64,000 bases of DNA from Hormiphora californensis (lineage: Eukaryota; Ctenophora; Tentaculata; Cydippida; Pleurobrachiidae), in contig CM035350.1 in assembly GCA_020137815.1 (NCBI GenBank), positions 2,627,537-2,691,536 on the forward strand, given 5' to 3'. Positions 43,473 through 53,745 of this stretch are shown piece by piece. The position numbers and the translations under genes were made by a program. The notes beneath the pieces were generated by a model. The model worked only from the letters and a program-made list of their open reading frames with translations. It was not told the DNA's origin and ran no database searches. Position 1 is the stretch's first letter; each line of letters opens with the position of its first letter.

Positions 43473-44058
43473 CAGGGACGGCGCTGGGCCTTCGTCCCAG
43501 CAATTCCCTGGGTGTCCGGGGCCAGGGGCGGTAGCCTCGGTCAGGGGGTGTGGGGGGTGAAACCCCCCACAAGCAGGGTCCAGGGGCGCAGCCCCGGCGG
43601 GGGTGTAGGGGGCAGAGGCCAGAGCCCCCGCAGGCAGGGTCCAGGGGCTGCAAGCCCCGGTGGGGGTTGAGGGGGCGAAGCCCCCCGAAAATTTCGGACA
43701 TTTTGAGGCGTTTTTAAACGATTTTAAGCATTTCTGAACTCCTTTTGTGAAAAATGGAAAAAAAGATGAAAGTTTTCTGTTCACAAGAAAAAAACTCATC
43801 CGCGCGCACCCAACTTTCTGGGTGAACCGGACACCCTGGTCACGTCAAAATGCACTGTGGCGCGCGGAAGAACCCTCTTTATGCTCTGCCGTGCGTTACA
43901 GGGTGGGTAACCCGGCTGCGCGCAAATCCAAAATTTCGCAGTTTTCACCGATTTTTTTCAAATTCTTTTTGTTTTTTTCCATTTTTTCTTCTTTTCTCTT
44001 TCCGTCTTTTCGGTCTGGGTGTCCGCGGACACCCGGACACCCACGAGCGCCGTCCCTG
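43473..44058. mobile_element. hAT-like non-autonomous element, 586 bp
   Basis: Perfect 13-bp terminal inverted repeats CAGGGACGGCGCT / AGCGCCGTCCCTG. Flanked by the 8-bp target duplication TGTGGCGC at 43465-43472 and 44059-44066. The left half is GC-rich with three ~65-bp near-repeats of a 'gggggcgaagccccc' type. The right half is pyrimidine-rich. There is no transposase. It sits at the 5' edge of the retrotransposon ORF1, and a chance reading frame from 43850 runs through it into ORF1. Confidence 0.9.
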
Positions 44059-44059
44059 T

Positions 44060-45100
44060 GTGGCGCCCAGTACATGGTCATATACCCCGAGTAAGTGTGG
44101 GGTCTGCTCGGAATATTACTGTGTCGAAAAGGACACTGTACCCGTTTTCACCTGTTGGATGTGTTTTCAGGGAAGCCACGACTGTGAAGGAGTGGCCAAA
44201 ATCTTCTCCACCCTGTACACCATCACTCAGCCACTGACGGGATTTAACTGGACCTGCCACTCCTGTACCGAGAAGGGTAGTCTCGATCTAATGTCGAGGA
44301 TACCTGTTATCCCGGGGAAAGATGATCCCGTGGTAGTGCCAGTTGAAATTATCACCCCAGACGTTACTGAAGAAGCTGTATCTGGCGAGGGCTCAAGCAG
44401 GGAATCATCTAAGGTCCCTTGTGCATTCCTGGCAGAAGGCTACTGCAGACACGGGATATCCGGTAAAAAGGAAGTGAATGGGGAAACCTGCCGTTTTCTC
44501 CACCGTAAAGTTTGCAGGAAATTTAGACTGTACGGATCTCATTCCCGCCATGGCTGTAAGTCGGGTTCAAAGTGCTCTAAACTCCACCCAAAACTATGTG
44601 AGGGCTCACAGCGGAGAATGAAGGAACGACAGTGCTTAAACCCTGATTGCCCGCATCTCCACCTAAAGGGTACACGAAGGAAAGAGGAAAACCCTGAGAG
44701 GAAAGAACGTCAGGAAGTTGTTAGGACAACACGGCAACCTAACACTCACACCACTGACCAGAGAGAGAGAGTGCAGGATGAACAACTCCCTCTTAGCGGC
44801 TCACCATTGCGACCAGTTTCGCAGCAAAACCCTGGACATCTACAATCGGGTTTTCTGAGCATTGTCTTGAAGGAGGTCAGGAATGCAAGAGAAGAGTCAC
44901 TGAGGCAAGCGGACAGAATGGAAGAAATTCTCTCCCAGCTTGGCCCCACCCACAGCGAATCAATGCTGCACAACCAGCTGGCCCACCACTTACAAGCACA
45001 CCCGCCGGTGCAGTACACTCTACCTACAGGTACCCTCACTCAAGGAGTACATCGTCAACTCCCGACCCAAATACTGCCCTCTCAAAGATTATCCTACTAA
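44060..45100 (+). CDS. Non-LTR retrotransposon ORF1 (zinc-finger protein), start missing
   Basis: Probable nucleic-acid-binding ORF1 protein of a CR1/L2-like element. After the hAT insertion the frame reads a PHD-like Cys/His cluster (KCGVCSEYYC, CWMCF, W-x-CHSC; ~44088-44270). It continues into Cys/His blocks resembling CCCH fingers (PCAFLAEGYCRHG..CRFLH, CRKF..CKSGSKCSKLH, CLNPDCPHLH; 44415-44670). A short amphipathic, probably coiled-coil, stretch follows (VRNAREESLRQADRMEEIL). Stop at 45098-45100. Removing the 43473-44058 insertion leaves an in-frame TAG only ~10 codons upstream and no ATG, so the 5' end is truncated or lies elsewhere. The frame overlaps the start of ORF2. Confidence 0.75.
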   Translation: MAPSTWSYTPSKCGVCSEYYCVEKDTVPVFTCWMCFQGSHDCEGVAKIFSTLYTITQPLTGFNWTCHSCTEKGSLDLMSRIPVIPGKDDPVVVPVEIITPDVTEEAVSGEGSSRESSKVPCAFLAEGYCRHGISGKKEVNGETCRFLHRKVCRKFRLYGSHSRHGCKSGSKCSKLHPKLCEGSQRRMKERQCLNPDCPHLHLKGTRRKEENPERKERQEVVRTTRQPNTHTTDQRERVQDEQLPLSGSPLRPVSQQNPGHLQSGFLSIVLKEVRNAREESLRQADRMEEILSQLGPTHSESMLHNQLAHHLQAHPPVQYTLPTGTLTQGVHRQLPTQILPSQRLSY

Positions 45101-48090
45101 ATGGGAGAAGTATTTCGCCGGCTGCAGGGGGGAACACTCGGTGGAAACTCCCTTTCATCGAGGCTGTTTTGTTAAACAACCCAAACTCCCCGCCGACAGT
45201 TGCCCTTGCAATAACGGAGTCATGGTTGAAAAACTACATTGCAGATGCCCAAATCAAAATGCAAGGATACAGCACCTTCCGTTCTGACCGTCCTGACCGG
45301 AAAGGAGGAGGTTGTGTTTTGTACATTCGTGAGGACATCCCAATCAGCTTTGCATACTCGTTCAGTGACCGAGAATGCAGTCTGGTATTGGCTTTTAGTA
45401 AAGCTAAAAACATGTTGTTTTCCTGTGTTTACCGTCCCCCCGACTCATCTGACCAGTCCTTCATCACAGTTATGAATGATCTCCAAGATAAAATCGATCT
45501 CCTGTCCAATGAAAGGAGCCCTGAAATGTTTATCATGGGCGATCTAAACTTGCCGTTGTTCAACTGGAAAGAAGAATCCCTGCCGTCAGCTGCTGCCAAC
45601 ATAGCGGCTTATCAACGCACTGTGAACTTCATTGAGGAAAATTTCCTAACTCAGGTCGTAGACAAACCAACCAGAGGAAGTAATACTCTGGATGTTATAA
45701 TGACCAACTCACCCCAATACGTATCAACTGTGACAACCGAAGAGACAAAGATTTCTGACCACAGGATAGTTAACTGTACTCTGGTGATAAACCCCCTTAT
45801 GGAAACAGCAGACACCATCAAAAAGTGGGACCACATGAGTTTCCGAGGGTTGGACATTCAGAAAGCCAACTTTGAAGATATGAATGTAGACATTGCTTCT
45901 GTTGATTGGGACGAACTGCAGACATTATGTGAGGAATCTGGAGACCCTGTTGGTGACAAATTCAAAGAACTTTTCATTCTAACTGTTTTGAAAATCACCA
46001 TCAAACACACACCTCAGAAGGTTCAGCGGAGGAAATTCAGCCCCCTGGAACCACTGAAGAGGAGAAGGCGGAAACTAAAAGCAAGACTGGGAGCAATCTC
46101 TTCTGTCAATGTTAACATCTCCAAAATCGAAGCACTCGAAAACGAGCTCACAATACTTGAGGAGAAGATACAACACTCTGTGGATGAATCAATCGAGAAG
46201 AAGGAACACAGTGCCATTAAGACGATCAAGGTCAACCCACGATATTTCTTTTCCTACGCAAAACGACTATCAAAAGTTAAATCGAACATTGCCCCTCTCA
46301 AACGTGATGATGGAACACTCACCACAGACAACACTGAAAAAGCGGAACTCCTGCAAAAACAGTACTGCCGTGCTTTCAGTGATCCAGACGGTGGAGACTT
46401 GCTGAAAAGTCTTTCTTGGGTTGAGGATAGCAGTGCGATTTTGGAGGATTTCACATTTACGTCTGAGGACATTAAAGGAGCCCTCTCAGAACTTGATCCT
46501 GCTTCTGCCGGACCAGATGGTGACATCCCTGCTAAAATTCTCAGTGCTTGTAAAGCCACTCTTGCTGTACCACTCTTTCTTCTTTGGGAACGGTCCTTCG
46601 AAGAAGGAATAACACCCCCAAACCTGAAAAAACAGTACATCACACCAATCTTCAAGCGTGGTGACAAAACTCTTGCTGTTAACTACCGCCCTGTTTCACT
46701 GACTTCTAACTTGCTAAAAACATTTGAACGAGTTGTACGAAACAAGTTGGTGGATCACCTTGAAAGTAACAATCTTCTACCAGATAGCCAACACGGGTTT
46801 AGGAAGCAACGAAGCTGCCTCACACAGTTACTTGATCACATGGACGGAATCTTTCGAGAGCTAAACAGCGGGAACGAAGTCGATGTAATCTATTTGGACT
46901 ATTCCAAAGCCTTTGACCGTGTCAACCATGCTATTCTTCTTGCCAAGCTGGAAAAGCTAGGCATCAAAGGGAAAGTACTAAATTGGATAAAAGACTTCCT
47001 TTCTGGTCGGTACCAAACAGTTACTGTTGACGGTGAAAAATCGAACTTCGAGCTGGTCAAGAGTGGAGTCCCTCAAGGGACCGTACTCGGACCAATCCTC
47101 TTTATCATCTACGTAGCTGATCTCCAAAGCCAAGTAATCCACAGCAAAATCAGAACCTTTGCGGATGATACCAAGCTCCAAAAGAGTGTCGACTCGGAAG
47201 AATCAGGAGCAGAAATGCAAGAGGATCTCCAGCGTGTGGTGGAGTGGTCTGCAGCAAACTGTATGACACTTCATGAGGACAAGTTTGAGGTTATTCACTA
47301 TACTCTGAACAGAACATCCCTTCTCAGAGAACTGCCTTTCACCCATGACCTTAGCTCATATGTGACTCCAGGTGGAAATGAAATACAGCCAACGGATAAA
47401 GTGAAAGACCTTGGCATCACTCTATCAAACAATGGCTCTTGGACAGACCATGTAATGAGGATCTCATCAGAAGCACGAAGGATGGCCGCCTGGGCACTGA
47501 GAGCTTTTAAAGATAGGTCAGTAACCACTATGCTGACACTCTACAAGTCACTAATAAGGTGCAAAGTAGAATACTGCTCACCTTTATGGTCGCCCTACAA
47601 GATTGGTGACATCCAGGCGCTGGAGAGTATCCAGAGACAGTTTACCCGAAGGATCGAAGACATGGCACAACTTGACTATTGGGAACGGCTGAAAAAGCTT
47701 AGACTGATGTCATTACAACGACGGAGGGAGCGATACTCGATAATACAAATGTGGAAGATCCATAACGGTGCAGCCCCTAACAGCACGAATACCCGGTTTT
47801 ACCATCATCAACGGCTCGGCATCCGAGCCGAAGTACCTACTCTTTACAGTGGAGCACAGAAGTCATTCTCAACAAAATACTTCCACTCTTTTACTGTAAG
47901 GGCCGCTCGGCTATGGAACACATTGCCGAAAGAGGTTAATACAGCAGTGACCTTAGATACGTTCAAGATCCTGCTGGGCCGTTGGCTGGACCACTTCCCT
48001 GACAATCCACCTGTGAAGGGTTATTCTACCCGGAACAACAATTCTATCATGGACTGGGTTTTGGAGGTTCGAGCTAAAGGGGGATGCTGA
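45061..48090 (+). CDS. Non-LTR retrotransposon ORF2: endonuclease + reverse transcriptase
   Basis: Target-primed retrotransposition polyprotein. An APE-type endonuclease is at the N-terminus (LNGRSIS near 45095; TESWL; VYRPPDSS; GDLNLPLFNW near 45540; SDHRIV near 45757). The reverse transcriptase core follows with YRPVSLTS, QHGFRKQRSC, YLDYSKAFDRV (~46893), GVPQGTVLGPILF (~47069) and the catalytic FADDT (~47158). The C-terminal domain is CR1/L2/Jockey-like (EYCSPLWSPYKIGD, YWERLKKLRLMSLQRRRERY). The frame is intact, so the copy is young. There is no ATG near the endonuclease start: homology already begins near 45076, inside the ORF1 end, so translation may need reinitiation or frameshifting. 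Confidence 0.92.
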   Translation, partial: PDPNTALSKIILLNGRSISPAAGGNTRWKLPFIEAVLLNNPNSPPTVALAITESWLKNYIADAQIKMQGYSTFRSDRPDRKGGGCVLYIREDIPISFAYSFSDRECSLVLAFSKAKNMLFSCVYRPPDSSDQSFITVMNDLQDKIDLLSNERSPEMFIMGDLNLPLFNWKEESLPSAAANIAAYQRTVNFIEENFLTQVVDKPTRGSNTLDVIMTNSPQYVSTVTTEETKISDHRIVNCTLVINPLMETADTIKKWDHMSFRGLDIQKANFEDMNVDIASVDWDELQTLCEESGDPVGDKFKELFILTVLKITIKHTPQKVQRRKFSPLEPLKRRRRKLKARLGAISSVNVNISKIEALENELTILEEKIQHSVDESIEKKEHSAIKTIKVNPRYFFSYAKRLSKVKSNIAPLKRDDGTLTTDNTEKAELLQKQYCRAFSDPDGGDLLKSLSWVEDSSAILEDFTFTSEDIKGALSELDPASAGPDGDIPAKILSACKATLAVPLFLLWERSFEEGITPPNLKKQYITPIFKRGDKTLAVNYRPVSLTSNLLKTFERVVRNKLVDHLESNNLLPDSQHGFRKQRSCLTQLLDHMDGIFRELNSGNEVDVIYLDYSKAFDRVNHAILLAKLEKLGIKGKVLNWIKDFLSGRYQTVTVDGEKSNFELVKSGVPQGTVLGPILFIIYVADLQSQVIHSKIRTFADDTKLQKSVDSEESGAEMQEDLQRVVEWSAANCMTLHEDKFEVIHYTLNRTSLLRELPFTHDLSSYVTPGGNEIQPTDKVKDLGITLSNNGSWTDHVMRISSEARRMAAWALRAFKDRSVTTMLTLYKSLIRCKVEYCSPLWSPYKIGDIQALESIQRQFTRRIEDMAQLDYWERLKKLRLMSLQRRRERYSIIQMWKIHNGAAPNSTNTRFYHHQRLGIRAEVPTLYSGAQKSFSTKYFHSFTVRAARLWNTLPKEVNTAVTLDTFKILLGRWLDHFPDNPPVKGYSTRNNNSIMDWVLEVRAKGGC

Positions 48091-48117
48091 AAAGACTGAC
48101 ACCGGTTACGATTCTGT

Positions 48118-48160
48118 AATAAAGTTTATTTATCAAGTTTATTTATCAAGTTTATCAAGG
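48118..48160 (+). repeat. 3' tail of the retrotransposon
   Basis: Three near-repeats of 'tttatttatcaag' directly follow an 'aataaa' at 48119. A short repetitive tail rather than poly(A) is typical of CR1/L2-type elements and marks the probable 3' end near 48160. Confidence 0.6.
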
Positions 48161-48728
48161 AGCCGAATCCTATAAACCAAAAACATTTCAGATTTGTAGT
48201 CTAATTATTCAGTTCACATCACATTGAAAAGCCAGATAAATTCGATGTGAGTGTCGTTCTTCCGCTGGCTTGTGCCCAGTGGGCACTGGGCACTGCCCAC
48301 GCATGTAGGGGAAGGGGGGGGGGTAGGGTACTCCATGGCCCCAGGACTTTTCAGGAAATGGCCCCAGTACTTTTCATAATTAGACAAAAACTATGACTTT
48401 TTGGCCTAAAAACCGTTTTTGGCCTAAAATTTTTCTCGGGCTCCGCTGTCGCTTCGCCCAATCGATTCAAATTTTCAATAGAAAAGTCGATGTATGTCAT
48501 ATCACGTGACAAAAAAAAATTGGCCCCACCACTTTCAAAACTCATTGTGCTCAAGAGAGTACGGTACCGTTGTTATTACATGTCACAATCTTGCTATATT
48601 CTAACCCTCCTTTACAGGGATGCCGCAAGAGAGAGTCAATGCAACCACATTCCCATTCCATTCTCTGATTAGGAATACAGACGTGCTTATTTAACACACT
48701 ACTGCTATTATACTAGGAATACAGTTGA
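48161..48728. other. No gene seen; spacer before the small membrane ORF
   Basis: Contains a G-run and an A/T-rich stretch, with imperfect 'ggcctaaaa' direct repeats at 48400-48430. At 48600-48617 'ctaaccctcctttacag' precedes a potential exon and may be a 5'UTR splice acceptor for the ORF at 48729. Confidence 0.4.
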
Positions 48729-48950
48729 ATGGCCGATAACCAGAGAGGATTTATTCGGTTTCTCTGGCGCCACAAATGGGTCTGGCCTGGGATCGCAATA
48801 GGAATGATTGGTTACCATCTAGCGTGTGTAAAGGTTGCTCTACGGGCGGGTGATGCTCACGAATCTGAATTGGCTCTGAAAGGAACTGTTGATGGAGATG
48901 CTGCGAAGTTTGCTAGTGCATACGCAGTTCGAAATAAGGAAGACAGTTAA
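48729..48950 (+). CDS. Small single-pass membrane protein, 73 aa, unrecognised
   Basis: Single-exon ORF with a tight intergenic context. After a short basic N-terminus (MADNQRGFIRFLWRHK) comes one hydrophobic segment (WVWPGIAIGMIGYHLACVKV), then an alanine-rich polar tail. The shape resembles small mitochondrial inner-membrane subunits or SMIM proteins, but I cannot match a family. The codon pattern and the absence of a repeat make it a plausible gene. The next gene starts ~270 bp downstream on the same strand. An 'attaaagat' at 48952 is not a canonical polyadenylation signal. Confidence 0.55.
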   Translation: MADNQRGFIRFLWRHKWVWPGIAIGMIGYHLACVKVALRAGDAHESELALKGTVDGDAAKFASAYAVRNKEDS

Positions 48951-49222
48951 TTATTAAAGATACCATAACAGTAGCTGTATAGTAGATAAACTCACCAATT
49001 CTGTTTGTTGACTGAAAATGTTTTTGGTTAAAGAACTAAAAGTTCAATTTTTAGCTTTGTTTAAATGAAGATTGGGTTCAGATTTCGTGACCCCGTATTT
49101 ATATGTATCACCATATCCTGGCTGTGTTTTTACAGTTAGTGTTTGACAAACACTGTTTGTATTCCTCACCCTGTCCTATTCTCCTATTATCTCCATTTCC
49201 AGGATTAAAAGTTGGCACATAC

Positions 49223-51284
49223 ATGATCCATACAAAGTATTTTATTCTTGTTTTATTCCCTAAACTTCCCGCCTATATTCTTAGAATGGTATTTCTATGG
49301 CTGAACAGTATAAGTTATGCACACTTCGCAACTAAGAACAAGTACTACTGGCGCCTCGGCACTGATAGGACGTGGAAAAATTTGGCGTTATTAGCATTTA
49401 TATTTTTTATGTACGCCTGGATTTGCACCAGGTAGGAAGAAATGTTTTACTGTGTGTAGAGCATTTTTAGCGCCATTTCACAAGAGCACGAACATTTCAG
49501 TACAGGATGAGAGTTCTCATCATCTAGGACTTAGTGCTCTCCTCTTTATGTTACAGTTACTAACTGTCACCCCACTAGTTCCCCCTCCCTCCCCCAGATG
49601 GCAAGGCTGGTATGGAACTGATTTAGAACCGAGATGTGTGGTGCCCCCTGAAGAGATAGAGGACATGAGGGATCTGGGGAGAAAAACACGGAGTGTCCTC
49701 GATAAACATGGTACACACACATTGAGAGTTTTTTAAATTAGTTTCGTAATATTTGAAGTCCTGATATGTACTTTCTTACCGGTTTCAAAAGTTTTGAAAC
49801 ATACTTTATTCCCCCAGGTCTAACGTATGTGTTGGGTTTTGGGTCCCTTTGGGGAGCCCTCCGAATAGGGGATATACTTCCATGGGATATAGACATAGAC
49901 TTATGTGAGTAGATTCACTATCATCTATACTTCTAGTATCTTGTGATGAATATTACAGGAGATTCACAAAATTAACACCCAATTTCTCTTGTCGGGGTAC
50001 GGTATTTGAAAACATTGTCTCCACTGTAACACCCTTCCCTTGTCTGCAGTGGTGATGGTAGATAGAGGTGCTAATATGGATCAACTTGTGGGAGAATTAC
50101 AAAAGGATCTACTGGATCAGGGACTAGAGGTTCACTATAGAGATTGGATTGGGATCATTCAGTGCTATTCTACTAAATATCACTCTCAGGTACTTGTTGT
50201 TGTTATGTTCTAACCCTCCTTTACATTTGTTTCCCGTGCGGGGTGTAGTGAAACAGGGTCGAGCAAGGCAAACTTGTTCCATTTTACCCTCCTTTTCTTG
50301 CTAATGATCCCTCTCTTTTTCTAGTTGGATATTTCAATTTGGTGTGACTATTACGGGACGGGAACGATGCACCGCTGCACAGGAATGGAGCCCTGGGTAT
50401 TGTGGTTACATCACCGAAAGAAGTACGCCTTCCCAGCTCGACTTGTAGCTCCACCCCTCCCTACACTACCCTTCATCAATGGGTATGTGACATGTTCTAA
50501 CCCTCCCTTTACATTTGTGCTTGGTAACGCAATTACCCCTACATTGCGGGCACGCTAAAACGTGCCTTACTATCGCAATGCCCTATGTAGTGGGTAATTT
50601 CGTTACCAACATTTGTGCGGGGCTCGCGAAAGGCAGTCTAGCTTGGCAAGTATGTGACATGTGTAATGTATACCACCGATAACGACATTGGACATAACCC
50701 GCTATCGTCTTGTTATGTTTTAACCCTCCTTTACATTTTTATATTTGCACGTTAGAACATCCATTAATTTGTCTACGTTCTTCTACCTCCACCCCGCTAT
50801 AATAAGGAAGAAAGGAATGAAGGACCCCCAGTCTCAAAATCACCTGTGATCTAACGAGTCATTAAATCTCTTTGTACGTGCACGTCTATTACTTATAAGG
50901 CACCAGTTAGAGATTCCCAGGCATCAGTTCCCAAGCTCGGCAGTTCCCAAGCTCGGGAAGCAAGTGAGTGCTGACGGTGCGCGTGAGTACTACTTTCCAT
51001 TCAGTTTACGTGACGCGCAGCAATGTCACATGGTTCACACAGAACCATCTGCGTGCCCGGGCATCATGATGGCCGGGCATGCAGGAACGCGCCGTGCCCT
51101 GATGCCTGGGAGCGTCCCCCGGATATCAGGGTAGCAATCTGTAACTTGTGCGTATCATGTTTCAATTTGTTCTCCTCACGTTCTCTGTTTTAGGTCGTGG
51201 CCGGTGCCACACGGAGGTATAGAGTTACAGAAGGTACACTACCCAGACGATTGGTGGAAAGTTTCAAAGCCCCGTGGTTGTTGA
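49223..51284 (+). CDS. LicD/fukutin-family membrane protein, six exons
   Basis: Six exons join in phase: 49223-49431, 49598-49710, 49818-49904, 50050-50189, 50325-50482 and 51194-51284 (stop TGA). The product is ~265 aa. It is a type II membrane protein: basic N-terminus, TM segment NLALLAFIFFMYAWI, then a luminal catalytic domain. The LicD-type motif is clear: YVLGFGSLWGALRIGDILPWDIDIDL, whose W-D-x-D-x-D acidic cluster binds metal and the nucleotide-activated substrate in fukutin/FKRP and bacterial LicD phosphotransferases. It probably modifies glycans in the Golgi; the exact transfer is unknown. There may be an extra 5' exon, since 'tttccag' at 49195-49201 precedes the chosen ATG. The last intron contains a snap-back MITE. 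Confidence 0.8.
50521..50609. mobile_element. Snap-back MITE, 89 bp, 9-bp TSD
   Basis: The ends TTGGTAACG/CGTTACCAA continue into AATTACCC/GGGTAATT, CTACAT/ATGTAG, GCATTGC-type and GGCACG/CGTGCC pairs, so almost the whole element is one hairpin. It is flanked by the perfect duplication CATTTGTGC (50512-50520 and 50610-50618). A 9-bp duplication is typical of Mutator-like elements. It lies in the last intron of the LicD gene. Confidence 0.85.
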
Positions 51285-51880
51285 TTTGTATATTTGATTT
51301 GATTTAATTTTTACCCGGTAGTAAAAGAGATATATATTTTGTAGCTTAACGATTTTCTTCTTATTTATGTAACGTTTTCATTTTTGTTTGGTTTAACAGC
51401 ACGAGATTGGGAATTTCCTTCGTTAATCGTTCAATTGAAACATGATGTCTGAATCTTGAAAATAACCCGGTTGAGGAAGTTTCATGGGAATCAAGGACAA
51501 CGTTGTAACGCGCAACGCTACGACACTGGACAACTTGGCGCGAAACATTGACACGCGCAAACTCACTTTTGACTTTCCAGTCGCGCGCAAGGGAATTGAA
51601 AGCGCGCGGCGTTCAGATCCCGGCCCGGCTGGACACGTAAAAATTTTTGAAAGTGATTTTCTGATTTCTTTGAAAAGCGCTGCCTTATCCCGCGCTGCGC
51701 GTGGCGGGGGCCAGCAACGTTTGCCAACTGATTTCTCCAGTTTCTCCAACCTCGTAACTGCTGCTTCATGTTTAGGGCCTAGAACACTAACACAGAACAA
51801 CACAAGTTTGTTTCACTGCTATCTAATTCCCTCAAAAATTCGAATTTTCTTCTCAGGTGGATCTGAGCCGAGAAGGAATC

Positions 51881-53091
51881 ATGTCCGAACCAGTCAAATT
51901 CTCTTTCAAACGGAAATCAGAGCAACCCCGAAACTTGAACATTGTTCCAGAGGAAAAGGATGATGCCCAGTACATCACTAACACTCAAGAAATCACAGAG
52001 GTGCGCCCCAAGAAGCGAAAACAACTTGTTATACCTCATAAAAAGAATCTTTGGCAACCCGGTGTTGGGGTTGTCGACGATCTGACCGCTCAGGCAATCC
52101 AAGAACTACAATCTGATCCGAACAGCCGGAAAGAGGAATCCAACAGAGAGATTGCTATGTCTGAGAGTGAGAACAACAAGAGTTCCCTGAAGTTTCCTGG
52201 TGTGACACCTCAAATCGAATCTACTCTTGAGGAGTATGACGATGTCCCTATTACAGATTTTGGTGCTGCTCTTCTTCGTGGTATGGGCTGGGAGAAAGGA
52301 AAGGGTGTTGGCAGAAGTCGGAAGGTTTGTGATGTGATTGATTTCACGGTAAAGAAAAGGACTCTGGGTGTGACAATCCACGAGGAAGAGAATGCTGAGG
52401 CTCAGAAAATGATGGCTGAGTTCAGGTTAGGTGACTATATTGAGATTATGAGTGGCCCAGAGAAGGGTAAATCAGGTAAAATCCTTTCATTGTCCTTGGA
52501 GACATCACGCTGCATCGTCCGGTTACCGAGTGAAGAAATGGCTGATCTCGCTGTTTTGTGTATTGGTAAGGGTAATAAAGAGGAGTACTTGCGACAGAGG
52601 GACAGCTACGTCGATGATGCTCCAGATGTTTTTGCTGTACCGAAACCTAGCACGAAGAAAGAGCCTAAACGGGATCCCAAATCCAACGGGGAATCTACTA
52701 ACAACAGTTCAGTTGGGAACAGTAAGAAGAAGGCCTGGCTACATAGAGATTTAAAAGTCAGGGTTGTTAGTCAGGAGTTTAGGAAGGGAAGATATTACTG
52801 CAAGAAAGTTGATATTGTCGATATTGTCGATCCTACAACCTGTACCTGCCGGAGCGAGAGCGGGAAACTACTAGAAAACGTGCCCCAGGACATTTTAGAA
52901 ACGGTAATTCCCGAGAAATCCAGGTTCACTTGTCATGTTGCTTGACAAGGAACATCGTTGGCAAGGTTGCCGAGCTTGCAGATAAGGACTCTAAAAAGGA
53001 ATGTATAGTTGCTGTAACTTTAATTGAGAAGGAGGCAGTGACTGTTTCATTTAGTGAGGCTTGCCAGTACGTTGGTGATGCAATGAGATAG
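51881..53091 (+). CDS. GPKOW: GPKOW: G-patch and KOW domain splicing factor, with frame break
   Basis: Nuclear RNA-binding spliceosome protein (Spp2 relative) that contacts the DHX16 helicase through its G-patch. From ATG 51881 (MSEPVKFSFKRK), just after the acceptor-like 'ttcttctcag', it reads: a basic N-terminus (RPKKRKQLVIP); a G-patch at residues ~122-148 (FGAALLRGMGWEKGKGVGRS); KOW1 at ~182-215 (GDYIEIMSGPEKGKSGKIL); a Lys-rich linker; and KOW2 at ~290-345. The frame stops at 52943-52945, but the family's C-terminal block continues in another frame to a TAG at 53089-53091 (RNIVGKVAELADKDSKKE, VSFSEACQYVGDAMR). A one- or two-base indel near 52930 is likely. The coding region is intronless after the ATG, and the synergin-like gene follows. 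Confidence 0.85.
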
Positions 53092-53189
53092 CAATGTGTG
53101 TGTTTTGATGTTATTGTATTGCTTACAAAGATGATCCCTCATTATATACTGCTCTTGTTTTATCTCGCTCGTCTGTTTCTCTCGATCCC

Positions 53190-53745
53190 TAAACCCTGTC
53201 CCAAGACCCAACTCCCAATCCCTGTCCCAACCTCTCCCCCTGTTCTGTCCCAAGACCCAACTCCCAATTTCTGTCCCAATCTCTCCACCTGTACTGTCAC
53301 AAGACCCAACTCCCAATCCCTGTCCCAATCTCTCCCCCTGTGCTGTCCCAAGACCCAACTCCCAATTTCTGTCCCAATCTCTCCCCCTGTGCTGTCCCAA
53401 GACCCAACTCCCAATTTCTGTCCCAATCTCTCCCCCTGTACTGTCCCAAGACCCAACTCCCAATTTCTGTCCCAATCTTTCCCCCTGTACTGTCACAAGA
53501 CCCAACTCCCAATTTCTGTCCCAATCTCTCCCCCTGTGCTGTCCCAAGACCCAACTCCCAATTTCTGTCCCAATCTCTCCCCCTGTACTGTCCCAAGACC
53601 CAACTCCCAATTTCTGTCCCAATCTCTCCCCCTGTGCTGTCCCAAGACCCAACTCCCAATTTCTGTCCCAATCTCTCCCCCTGTGCTGTCCCTAGACCCA
53701 ACTCCCAATCCCTGTCCCAATCTCTGCCCATATCCCTGCCCCGAT
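53190..53745. repeat. 49-bp pyrimidine-rich minisatellite (~11 copies)
   Basis: The unit is tcccaagacccaactcccaa, then tttctgtcccaatctctccccctgtRctg. It lies between GPKOW and the synergin-like ATG and ends ~25 bp before the acceptor-like 'ccctcccttttag' at 53759-53771. It is open in several frames on both strands, but those frames are repeat artefacts. It is probably in a 5'UTR intron, where it acts as a very long polypyrimidine region. Confidence 0.9.

Noticed and set aside
43850-44058. N-terminal extension of ORF1 (MHCGARKNPLYAL...)
   Set aside because: It lies wholly inside the hAT-like element, so the join to ORF1 is accidental.
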